Part shown: positions 1-5,108 of the stretch, piece by piece
How the letters are laid out: each line of letters begins with the position of its first letter
Position numbering within the stretch: the first letter of the stretch is position 1
Source: Pseudomonadota bacterium
GTDB taxonomy: Bacteria > Pseudomonadota > Alphaproteobacteria > CACIAM-22H2
Direction: 5' to 3'
Length of the DNA: 5,108 nt
Assembly (NCBI GenBank): GCA_020161965.1
Contig: JAIUNH010000319.1
Span: 1 to 5,108 of the forward strand
Notes under the pieces: model-generated
Database searches by the model: none
What the model saw: only the letters and a program-made list of their open reading frames with translations
What the model was told of the DNA's origin: nothing
Program-made: the position numbers and the translations under genes

Positions 1-468
1 TCGACCTTCGAAGGGCCGATGATGTCGATCAAGACGGTCAACGCGCTGTCGCACTACACCGACTGGACCATCGGCCACGTGCATTCGGGCGCCATGGGCT
101 GGGTCGGCTTCGTCAGCTTCGGCATGCTCTACTATTTGGTGCCGGTGCTGTGGGGCCGCACGCTCTACTCGACCCGCTTGGTCGCGTGGCATTTCTGGAT
201 CGCGACGCTGGGCATCGTGCTCTACATCACCGCGATGTGGGTGTCGGGCATCATGCAGGGCCTGATGTGGCGCGCCTATGACGAGTACGGCTTCCTGCAA
301 TACTCGTTCGTCGAAACGGTCGCCGCGATGCATCCGTTCTACGTGATCCGCGCTTTGGGCGGGGTGCTCTATCTCGCGGGCGCGCTGATCATGGCCTACA
401 ACTTCTACAAAACCATCACGGCCGGCGCGCCGGTACGCGTCAGCGTGCCGCAAGCGGCCGCGGCCTGA
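1..468 (+). CDS. ccoN: Cytochrome c oxidase cbb3-type subunit I (CcoN), C-terminal part
   Basis: This is the 3' end of the catalytic heme-copper subunit of cbb3 oxidase, an integral inner-membrane protein that reduces oxygen at heme b3-CuB. The frame is open from base 1 and gives 155 residues before the TGA at 466-468. The gene therefore starts upstream of the window, and the ATG at 19 is internal. Seen directly: the stretch HYTDWTIGHVHSG, with His at window residues 26 (codon 76-78) and 28 (82-84). By family knowledge these correspond to the paired ligands of high-spin heme b3 and low-spin heme b. Hydrophobic segments follow at about residues 30-50, 63-85 and 112-135, matching the last helices of CcoN, then a short Ala-rich tail. 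The CuB histidines and the cross-linked Tyr would lie upstream and cannot be checked. ccoO follows after 15 bases. The family assignment is secure. Confidence 0.97.
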   Translation, partial: STFEGPMMSIKTVNALSHYTDWTIGHVHSGAMGWVGFVSFGMLYYLVPVLWGRTLYSTRLVAWHFWIATLGIVLYITAMWVSGIMQGLMWRAYDEYGFLQYSFVETVAAMHPFYVIRALGGVLYLAGALIMAYNFYKTITAGAPVRVSVPQAAAA

Positions 469-483
469 GGGGGAGGGCGAAAC

Positions 484-1218
484 ATGGCCTTCAAGTTCAG
501 TCACGCGATCTTCGAAAAGAACGTCGTCATCCTGGCGATCGGCACGCTGATCACGGTCGCCATCGGCGGCTTGGTGCAGATCGTGCCGCTCTTCGCCAAC
601 GAGCAAGTCATCGAGCGCGTGGAAGGGGTGCGCCCCTACACGCCGCTCGAACTTGCCGGGCGCAACATCTACATCCGCGAGGGCTGCTATAATTGCCATA
701 GCCAGATGATCCGTCCGTTCCGCGACGAGATCGAACGCTACGGCCATTACAGTCTGGCGGCCGAGTCGATGTACGACCATCCCTTCCAATGGGGATCGAA
801 GCGCACGGGGCCGGACCTTGCGCGCGTCGGCGGCAAGTATTCGGACGATTGGCACGTCGCCCATCTGATCGATCCGCGCGCTGTAGTGCCGGAATCGATC
901 ATGCCGGGCTACGCGTTCCTCGCGACGCGGCCATTGGCGTATGGCGACATCGCCGAGCATCTCAAAACGTTGCGCATCATCGGCGTGCCCTACAGCCAAG
1001 CGCAGATCGACAACGCCAAGACCGATCTGGAAGCGCAGCAGAATCCCGACGCCGACGGTGCCGCGGATATCGTCAAGCGCTACCCGAAGACGATCGTTTC
1101 CGCCTTCGGCGGCGATCCCGCCAAGGTCACGGAGATGGACGCGCTCGTCTCGTATCTGCAGATGCTCGGCACGCTGGTCGACTTCAAGTCGGTCCGCCCC
1201 GAACAGCTGACGCAGTAA
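484..1218 (+). CDS. ccoO: Cytochrome c oxidase cbb3-type subunit II (CcoO), mono-heme
   Basis: CcoO is the membrane-anchored mono-heme c-type cytochrome of cbb3 oxidase. It passes electrons to the heme b centres of CcoN on the periplasmic side. The 244-residue length is normal for the family. A short cytoplasmic N-terminus leads into one membrane span at about residues 13-36, which is an uncleaved anchor. The heme site is CYNCH (Cys68, Cys71, His72) within the family-typical context REGCYNCHSQMIRP. The likely axial Met is Met140 in ESIMPGY. A GPDLARVGGKYS stretch (residues 109-120) is also typical. The ATG at 484 is chosen because GGAGG at 472-476 sits 7 bases upstream and because the protein then begins just before the anchor. 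The gene lies 15 bases after ccoN and 14 bases before ccoQ, consistent with one operon. No truncation or missing heme residue is seen. Confidence 0.97.
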   Translation: MAFKFSHAIFEKNVVILAIGTLITVAIGGLVQIVPLFANEQVIERVEGVRPYTPLELAGRNIYIREGCYNCHSQMIRPFRDEIERYGHYSLAAESMYDHPFQWGSKRTGPDLARVGGKYSDDWHVAHLIDPRAVVPESIMPGYAFLATRPLAYGDIAEHLKTLRIIGVPYSQAQIDNAKTDLEAQQNPDADGAADIVKRYPKTIVSAFGGDPAKVTEMDALVSYLQMLGTLVDFKSVRPEQLTQ

Positions 1219-1222
1219 GGAG
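1217..1222 (+). promoter_or_regulatory. Ribosome binding site of ccoQ
   Basis: AAGGAG overlaps the TAA stop of ccoO and lies 10 bases before the ATG at 1233. It supports the short ccoQ start rather than the longer open frame that continues upstream through ccoO. The overlap with the stop codon suggests translational coupling, which is inference. Confidence 0.6.
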
Positions 1223-1232
1223 ACGCGCCGCC

Positions 1233-1415
1233 ATGGATAAACAGGAAATGATGAGTCTGATCGGCAGCGTGCAGATGGTCTGGCTGGTCGTGTTCTTCGC
1301 GGGGCTTATCGCGTGGGCCTTCTGGCCGACGCGCCGCGCGGAGATGGATCGCAATTCGCGCATTCCGCTGCGCGACGACGATTATCGCGACGACACCGAC
1401 GCCAACGGCCGCTGA
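1233..1415 (+). CDS. ccoQ: Cbb3-type oxidase small subunit CcoQ (FixQ family)
   Basis: A 60-residue protein located exactly where CcoQ lies in ccoNOQP operons. Family knowledge: CcoQ is a small single-span subunit that stabilises the association of CcoP with the CcoNO core and is not catalytic. Seen in the sequence: one hydrophobic helix at about residues 10-31 ending in AWAFWPTRR, followed by a charged cytoplasmic-type tail with acidic runs (Asp48-50, Asp53-54, Asp56). The pattern of a helix followed by a WP-basic boundary is typical of FixQ/CcoQ. The same frame is open for 444 bases upstream, inside ccoO, but that part has shadow-like Arg-rich composition. The ATG at 1233 has a good ribosome site and gives the expected family length. 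The stop is TGA at 1413-1415, and ccoP begins 21 bases later. Confidence 0.92.
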   Translation: MDKQEMMSLIGSVQMVWLVVFFAGLIAWAFWPTRRAEMDRNSRIPLRDDDYRDDTDANGR

Positions 1416-1436
1416 ACGGGATCCGGGAGCAAATCG

Positions 1437-2306
1437 ATGCCTACCAAGATCGAGAAAGACGAAATCACCGGCACCGATACCACCGGCCACGAGTGGGACG
1501 GTATCAAGGAGCTGAACACCCCGCTGCCGAAATGGTGGCTGTGGACCTTCTACGCGACGATCGTCTGGTCGATCGGGTATTTCATCGTGTACCCCGCATG
1601 GCCGACATTGTCGGGCCACACCAAGGGCGTGCTCGGCTGGACGCAGCGCATCGAAATCGCGGAGCGTATGGAAGAAGCCAAGGCGATGCGCGCACCCTTC
1701 GTGGGCCGGATCGAGAAGGCGTCGCTCGACCAGATCCGCAGCTCGCCCGACCTTCTCAATTTCGCCATGGCCGGCGGGCGTTCGGTCTTCGCCGAAAACT
1801 GCGTGCCTTGCCACGGGGCCGGCGGTTCGGGCGCCAAGGGCTATCCCAACCTCGCCGACGATTCGTGGGTGTGGGGCGGCACGCTCGACGACATCCACAC
1901 CACGATCACCTACGGCATTCGCAACGCCAACAACGAGTCGCGCATCGGCCAAATGCCGCGCTTCGGCGCCGACGGCATCCTGAAGCCGGCACAGATCGAC
2001 GACGTCGCCGAATACGTGCTGTCGCTGTCCAAGCGCTCGACGAACGCCGATGCGGCCAAGCGCGGCGAAACGGTGTTCTCGGAAAACTGCGTCGCCTGCC
2101 ACCAGGAAGGCGGTACGGGTTCGACCGATCTGGGTGCCCCCAATCTCGCGGCCAATATCTGGATCTATGGCGGCGACAAGGCGACGATCATGGAAACCGT
2201 GCGCAATTCGCGCGCGGGTTCGATGCCGGCTTGGACCGGGCGTCTGGATGACGCCACGATCAAGATGCTCGCCGTGTATGTGCACGCGCTGGGCGGCGGC
2301 AAATAG
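1437..2306 (+). CDS. ccoP: Cytochrome c oxidase cbb3-type subunit III (CcoP), di-heme
   Basis: CcoP is the membrane-anchored di-heme cytochrome c that accepts electrons from soluble or membrane cytochromes and feeds CcoO/CcoN. At 289 residues it has the usual length. The N-terminus carries the characteristic HEWDGIKELNTPLPKWW stretch (residues 18-34), followed by a single membrane span at about 33-56. Two cytochrome c modules follow. The first has CVPCH (Cys122, Cys125, His126) with likely axial Met173 in GQMPRFG. The second has CVACH (Cys218, Cys221, His222) with likely axial Met263 in GSMPAW. The two modules are visibly related (FAENCVPCH and FSENCVACH, then PNLA and a W-x-x-GG pattern), as expected for this family. 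The ATG at 1437 is preceded by GGGAG at 1425-1429, 7 bases away. The gene ends with TAG at 2304-2306, and ccoG follows after 23 bases. All heme-binding residues are intact. Confidence 0.97.
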   Translation: MPTKIEKDEITGTDTTGHEWDGIKELNTPLPKWWLWTFYATIVWSIGYFIVYPAWPTLSGHTKGVLGWTQRIEIAERMEEAKAMRAPFVGRIEKASLDQIRSSPDLLNFAMAGGRSVFAENCVPCHGAGGSGAKGYPNLADDSWVWGGTLDDIHTTITYGIRNANNESRIGQMPRFGADGILKPAQIDDVAEYVLSLSKRSTNADAAKRGETVFSENCVACHQEGGTGSTDLGAPNLAANIWIYGGDKATIMETVRNSRAGSMPAWTGRLDDATIKMLAVYVHALGGGK

Positions 2307-2317
2307 GGAGGTCCGCG

Positions 2318-2322
2318 AAGGG
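2318..2322 (+). promoter_or_regulatory. Likely ribosome binding site of ccoG
   Basis: The ccoP-ccoG gap holds two purine tracts. GGAGG at 2307-2311 matches the consensus better but is 18 bases from the ATG at 2330. AAGGG at 2318-2322 is weaker but has a normal 7-base spacing. No ATG, GTG or TTG lies between them that the stronger tract could serve, so the ATG at 2330 is kept as the start and AAGGG as the more likely site. Confidence 0.45.
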
Positions 2323-2329
2323 CTCGATC

Positions 2330-3814
2330 ATGGACGGCACGTCTCCCCCCGACGTTGATGATGTTGTATCGACGAAGGTTCAGAAAGCGGCCGCGCCGCT
2401 TTACGTCAGCCGCATCAAGGTCCATCCGAAGGATGTAAAGGGCCTGTACCGCCGCATCAAATGGGCGGTGCTGGCCCTTTGCCTCGCTGTCTATTATCTG
2501 GCGCCGTTTCTGCGCTGGGACCGCGGGCCCACGGCGCCCGATCAGGCGATCCTGATCGATCTGCCGGGGCGCAAAGCCTATTTCTTCATGATCGAGATCT
2601 GGCCGCAGGAAGTCTATTTCCTGACCGGCTTGTTGATCCTGGCGGCGATCACGCTGTTCCTTGTGACGTCGCTGTTCGGCCGTTTGTGGTGCGGCTATGC
2701 CTGCCCGCAAACCGTGTGGACCGATTTGTTCATGTGGGTCGAGCGCAAGATCGAAGGCGATCGCAACGCGCGCATCAAGCTCGACGCCGCCCCTTATTCG
2801 GCCGAGAAGATCGTCAAGCGCACGCTCAAGCACACCGCTTGGATCGGCATCGCGCTGGCAACCGGCGGCGCCTGGATTCTGTATTTCGACGACGCGCCGA
2901 CCGTGATCCGCGACGTGTTCACCGGCAACGCGACGTTCACCCAATATTTCTTCATCGGACTGTTCGCGGCGACGACCTACACGCTCGCCGGCTGGGCGCG
3001 CGAACAGGTCTGCACCTATATGTGTCCGTGGCCGCGCTTCCAGGGCGCGATGCTCGACGACCAAAGCTATGTCGTCACGTACGAGGAATGGCGCGGCGAA
3101 AAGCGCGGCAAGCTCGCCAAGGCGGCACCGGGCGTCGACCCGTGGGCCGGGCGTGGCGATTGCGTCGACTGCAATTCCTGTGTCGCCGTCTGCCCGACGG
3201 GCATCGATATCCGCGATGGCCAACAGCTGGAATGCATCGGCTGCGGACTTTGCATCGATGCGTGCGACGCGGTGATGGACAAGGTCGGTCGGCCGCGCGG
3301 GTTGATCCGCTTCGATACGCTGGCGAACCAAGCCTGCCGCGCCAAGGGCGAGCCGGTAACGCATAAATTCATCCGCCCGCGCACGCTGATCTATGCGGGC
3401 GTGCTCGCGTTCGTCGGCGCCGTCATGCTCGTGGCGTTGCTGTCGCGCGCCACGGTCGAACTCAACGTGTTGCGCGATCGCGCCCCGCTTTTCGTCACGC
3501 TGTCGAGCGGCGATATCCGCAACGCCTATACGATCCATGTGCTGAACAAGACGCATGAACCGCGCGAATTCGCGCTCGCCGTATCGGGCCTGCAAGGGGC
3601 CGTGCTCGGCGTCGCGGGCTCGGATGCGGCGGCGGCACCCGTCGTAACCTTGGCCGCCAAGCCGGATTCGGTCGCGACCTATCGCGTGTTCGTGACCGTG
3701 CCCGCGCAAAGCGTACGCGGCAAGGCATCCTCGCCGGTGCGTTTCGACCTGAAGCCCCGCGAAGGGCGTGGCGCTGCGGATTACGATTCCGTCTTCCTCG
3801 CCCCCGGACGGTAG
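2330..3814 (+). CDS. ccoG: Cbb3 oxidase assembly protein CcoG (FixG family, polyferredoxin-type Cu reductase)
   Basis: CcoG is an inner-membrane iron-sulfur protein of the FixG/RdxA family. Work on the family indicates that it reduces Cu(II) to Cu(I) during cbb3 oxidase maturation. The 494 residues show hydrophobic segments at about 44-60, 93-113, 168-186, 202-222 and 350-372. Cysteine motifs, in order, are WCGYACPQ (Cys121, Cys125), CTYMCPWPRFQG (Cys228, Cys232), and a bacterial ferredoxin-like pair. The first set of that pair is Cys278, Cys281, Cys284 and Cys288, followed by Pro. The second is Cys302, Cys305, Cys308 and Cys312, followed by Asp. Together these can hold two 4Fe-4S clusters. 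The region after the last helix (about 375-494) fits the FixG C-terminal Ig-like domain, probably periplasmic. The gene sits between ccoP (23-base gap) and ccoH (9-base gap), the canonical position for CcoG. No frameshift or missing cluster Cys is seen. Confidence 0.96.
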   Translation: MDGTSPPDVDDVVSTKVQKAAAPLYVSRIKVHPKDVKGLYRRIKWAVLALCLAVYYLAPFLRWDRGPTAPDQAILIDLPGRKAYFFMIEIWPQEVYFLTGLLILAAITLFLVTSLFGRLWCGYACPQTVWTDLFMWVERKIEGDRNARIKLDAAPYSAEKIVKRTLKHTAWIGIALATGGAWILYFDDAPTVIRDVFTGNATFTQYFFIGLFAATTYTLAGWAREQVCTYMCPWPRFQGAMLDDQSYVVTYEEWRGEKRGKLAKAAPGVDPWAGRGDCVDCNSCVAVCPTGIDIRDGQQLECIGCGLCIDACDAVMDKVGRPRGLIRFDTLANQACRAKGEPVTHKFIRPRTLIYAGVLAFVGAVMLVALLSRATVELNVLRDRAPLFVTLSSGDIRNAYTIHVLNKTHEPREFALAVSGLQGAVLGVAGSDAAAAPVVTLAAKPDSVATYRVFVTVPAQSVRGKASSPVRFDLKPREGRGAADYDSVFLAPGR

Positions 3815-3817
3815 GAG
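3813..3817 (+). promoter_or_regulatory. Ribosome binding site of ccoH
   Basis: AGGAG overlaps the TAG stop of ccoG (3812-3814) and lies 6 bases before the ATG at 3824. The tight arrangement fixes the ccoH start and suggests coupled translation of ccoG and ccoH. Confidence 0.65.
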
Positions 3818-3823
3818 AACATC

Positions 3824-4303
3824 ATGAATGTCGCCGGTTTCCGCTGGTCACCCGATCGCCATTTATGGCTGGTCTATCCGCTCGCCTTCATTGCGGTTTT
3901 GATCGCCAACGGGGCGCTCGTCTATTTCGCGCTGTCGTCGTGGCCGGGGCTTGCCTACGACAATGCCTATGAGCGCGGGCGCAAATACAATCAGGTGCTG
4001 CGCGAGGAAGATCGCGAAAGCGCGCTGGGCTGGAAGATGGAGATCCATCGCGACGGCGACATCGTCACCGTGCGGACGCTGGATGCGGCCGAAAAGCCGC
4101 TTGGCGATCTCGACGTGACGGCAATTCTGGTCCGCCCGGTCGGCGGTACGCCCAACCGCACCTATAAATTCCGCTCGGTGGCGCCGGGAACCTATACGGG
4201 CCAAATCGAACTGCCTATGCCCGGCCAGTGGGAATTGCGCGTCGTCGCCGAAGGCACGCAAGGCGGGCGCGTCCACGAATTCGTGCGCTTCTTCGTCCGC
4301 TAA
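3824..4303 (+). CDS. ccoH: Cbb3 oxidase assembly protein CcoH (FixH family)
   Basis: A 159-residue protein of the FixH/CcoH family. These are small single-span inner-membrane proteins with a periplasmic domain, needed for assembly and stability of cbb3 oxidase and reported to associate with the oxidase complex. Seen in the sequence: a short N-terminus (FRWSPDRHLW), one membrane span at about residues 16-38, and then a family-like segment with AYERGRKYNQVL (residues 48-59). The rest is a beta-rich domain ending in the PGQWELRV stretch (133-140) and a basic C-terminus. Length and topology fit the family. Sequence conservation in FixH is low, so the call rests partly on its place between ccoG and ccoI. 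The ATG at 3824 has a strong ribosome site overlapping the ccoG stop. The gene ends with TAA at 4301-4303, 8 bases before ccoI. A structural role is known, but the exact mechanism is not. Confidence 0.93.
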   Translation: MNVAGFRWSPDRHLWLVYPLAFIAVLIANGALVYFALSSWPGLAYDNAYERGRKYNQVLREEDRESALGWKMEIHRDGDIVTVRTLDAAEKPLGDLDVTAILVRPVGGTPNRTYKFRSVAPGTYTGQIELPMPGQWELRVVAEGTQGGRVHEFVRFFVR

Positions 4304-4307
4304 GAAG
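4302..4307 (+). promoter_or_regulatory. Weak ribosome binding site of ccoI
   Basis: AAGAAG overlaps the ccoH TAA and lies only 4 bases before the ATG at 4312. It is a poor match to the consensus with short spacing. Translation of ccoI may therefore depend on ribosomes finishing ccoH, which is inference. The ATG at 4312 is still the best start, because later in-frame starts would remove part or all of the N-terminal Cys-rich metal-binding region. Confidence 0.35.
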
Positions 4308-4311
4308 TTCG

Positions 4312-5108
4312 ATGGCCCCCCTCGACGATCTTTCGACCTGCACCGACGCCGCCGCTTGCGTGCATTGCGCAGCACCGGTGGCGCCGGGCACGCGGTTTTG
4401 CTGCACGGGCTGCGAGGGTGCTTACGAAGCGGTGAAGGGTCTCGGCCTCGACGCCTTCTACGCGCGACGTACGGCACCCAGTGCCAAGCCGCTGGACGAC
4501 GGGGTCATTCAAGATTTCGCGTCGCGCGTGAATGTGTCGCCCGAAGGTGTGGCGACGCTGCATTTGATGGTCGAAGGCATCACTTGTGCCGCCTGCGTCT
4601 GGCTCATCGAAAGCGTCTATGCGCGCGAGGCCGATGTGCTCGACGCGCGGGTCAATCTGTCGACCGGGCGGCTCGTCCTCAAATGGAAGGGCGATGCGTC
4701 GCGCGCCGACGCGCTGGTCGCGGTCGGGGCCAAGCTCGGCTTCCGTTTTGTTCCGTTCGATCCCAGCTGCCTCACGCGCGCGGGCGATGCCGAAGAACGC
4801 GATCTGCTGCGCGCGACCGGCGTGGCGGGTTTCGCCGCCGGCAATGTGATGATGCTGTCGCTCGCCGTTTGGGTCGGCAGCGACATGGGCCCGGCGACGA
4901 AAGACCTGCTGCATTGGGTTTCGGCGCTGATCGGCTTGCCCTGCATCTTCTATGCGGGGCTGCCGTTCTATCGCTCGGCCATCGGCGCCTTGCGCGGTGG
5001 CCGCGTCAATATGGACGTGCCGATCGCCGTGGGCATCACCATGACGGCGGCGATGAGCCTTTCGGAAACGCTTCGCTCGGGCCCTTACGCCTATTTCGAC
5101 GCGGCGTT
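4312..5108 (+). CDS. ccoI: Copper-translocating P1B-type ATPase CcoI (FixI family), N-terminal part
   Basis: The frame starts at the ATG at 4312 and stays open to the window edge, giving 265 full codons plus two bases. CcoI is an inner-membrane Cu(I)-exporting ATPase that supplies copper for the CuB centre of cbb3 oxidase rather than for general copper detoxification. In order: a Cys-rich N-terminal region (Cys10, Cys16, Cys19, Cys30, Cys31, Cys34; CVHC and FCCTGCEGAY), which matches the putative metal-binding domain found at the start of FixI-type ATPases. Next is a heavy-metal-associated domain at about residues 82-155 with GITCAACVW (Cys92, Cys95). Membrane segments follow at about 166-188, 200-222 and 236-254. 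The P1B-typical NMDVPIAVG lies at residues 233-241, and YFDAA closes the visible part. The CPC transport motif and the phosphorylated Asp of DKTGT must lie beyond the window and are not verified. The gene starts 8 bases after ccoH, and ccoS is the usual next gene. Confidence 0.94.
   Translation, partial: MAPLDDLSTCTDAAACVHCAAPVAPGTRFCCTGCEGAYEAVKGLGLDAFYARRTAPSAKPLDDGVIQDFASRVNVSPEGVATLHLMVEGITCAACVWLIESVYAREADVLDARVNLSTGRLVLKWKGDASRADALVAVGAKLGFRFVPFDPSCLTRAGDAEERDLLRATGVAGFAAGNVMMLSLAVWVGSDMGPATKDLLHWVSALIGLPCIFYAGLPFYRSAIGALRGGRVNMDVPIAVGITMTAAMSLSETLRSGPYAYFDAA

Noticed and set aside
789..1232. Upstream extension of the ccoQ frame inside ccoO, giving a 208-residue protein
   Set aside because: The extension is Arg-rich and overlaps the CcoO cytochrome domain in another frame. 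The short start at 1233 has its own ribosome site and gives the normal CcoQ length.
1080..2285. Open frame of 401 codons on the - strand opposite ccoO, ccoQ and ccoP
   Set aside because: It lies wholly opposite well-supported genes. Its translation is rich in Arg, His, Asp and Ala without recognisable domains, as expected for an antisense shadow in high-GC DNA.
2355..2368. TTGAT half-site near the start of ccoG, considered as an FNR/FixK box
   Set aside because: The second half reads TTGTA instead of ATCAA, and the site lies inside the ccoG coding sequence. It is not a convincing operator.
2461..3366. Open frame of 301 codons on the + strand in another frame of ccoG
   Set aside because: It lies inside ccoG, is Arg-rich, and has no family resemblance. 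It is a high-GC shadow.
2165..3709. Open frame of 514 codons on the - strand opposite the end of ccoP and most of ccoG
   Set aside because: Despite its length, it has shadow composition (many Arg, Asp, His and Gln residues), no recognisable motif, and runs opposite a ccoG with all its cluster cysteines intact.
3863..4477. Open frame of 204 codons on the - strand opposite ccoH and the start of ccoI
   Set aside because: It is opposite two supported genes, has low-complexity Arg-rich composition, and shows no recognisable motif.

Overview
This window lies inside a cbb3-type (high-affinity, microaerobic) cytochrome c oxidase locus. All seven supported genes are on the + strand, in the order ccoN (3' part), ccoO, ccoQ, ccoP, ccoG, ccoH and ccoI (5' part). 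The high-GC coding sequence, the ccoNOQP-ccoGHI gene order and the protein sequences suggest an alphaproteobacterium. I cannot assign a genus from the sequence alone.

Layout: positions 1-468 hold the C-terminal third or so of the catalytic subunit CcoN. Positions 484-1218 encode the membrane-anchored mono-heme cytochrome CcoO, 1233-1415 the small single-span subunit CcoQ, and 1437-2306 the di-heme cytochrome CcoP. The assembly genes follow after only 23 bases: ccoG (2330-3814, polyferredoxin-like copper reductase), ccoH (3824-4303, assembly protein) and ccoI (4312 to the window end, copper-exporting P-type ATPase). Intergenic gaps are 8 to 23 bases. I see no terminator hairpin and no convincing FNR-type operator in them, so the genes are probably read as one transcript from a promoter upstream of the window.

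How the genes work together: electrons from the quinol/cytochrome bc1 branch enter through the c-type hemes of CcoP and CcoO and reach the heme b / heme b3-CuB centre of CcoN, where oxygen is reduced and protons are pumped. CcoG is thought to reduce Cu(II) to Cu(I), CcoI to move Cu(I) across the inner membrane, and CcoH to help bring the subunits together, so that CuB is inserted into CcoN.

The window is almost completely coding and is explained by a well-known system. I found no undescribed system. The long open frames on the opposite strand and in other + frames look like high-GC shadows of the seven genes.
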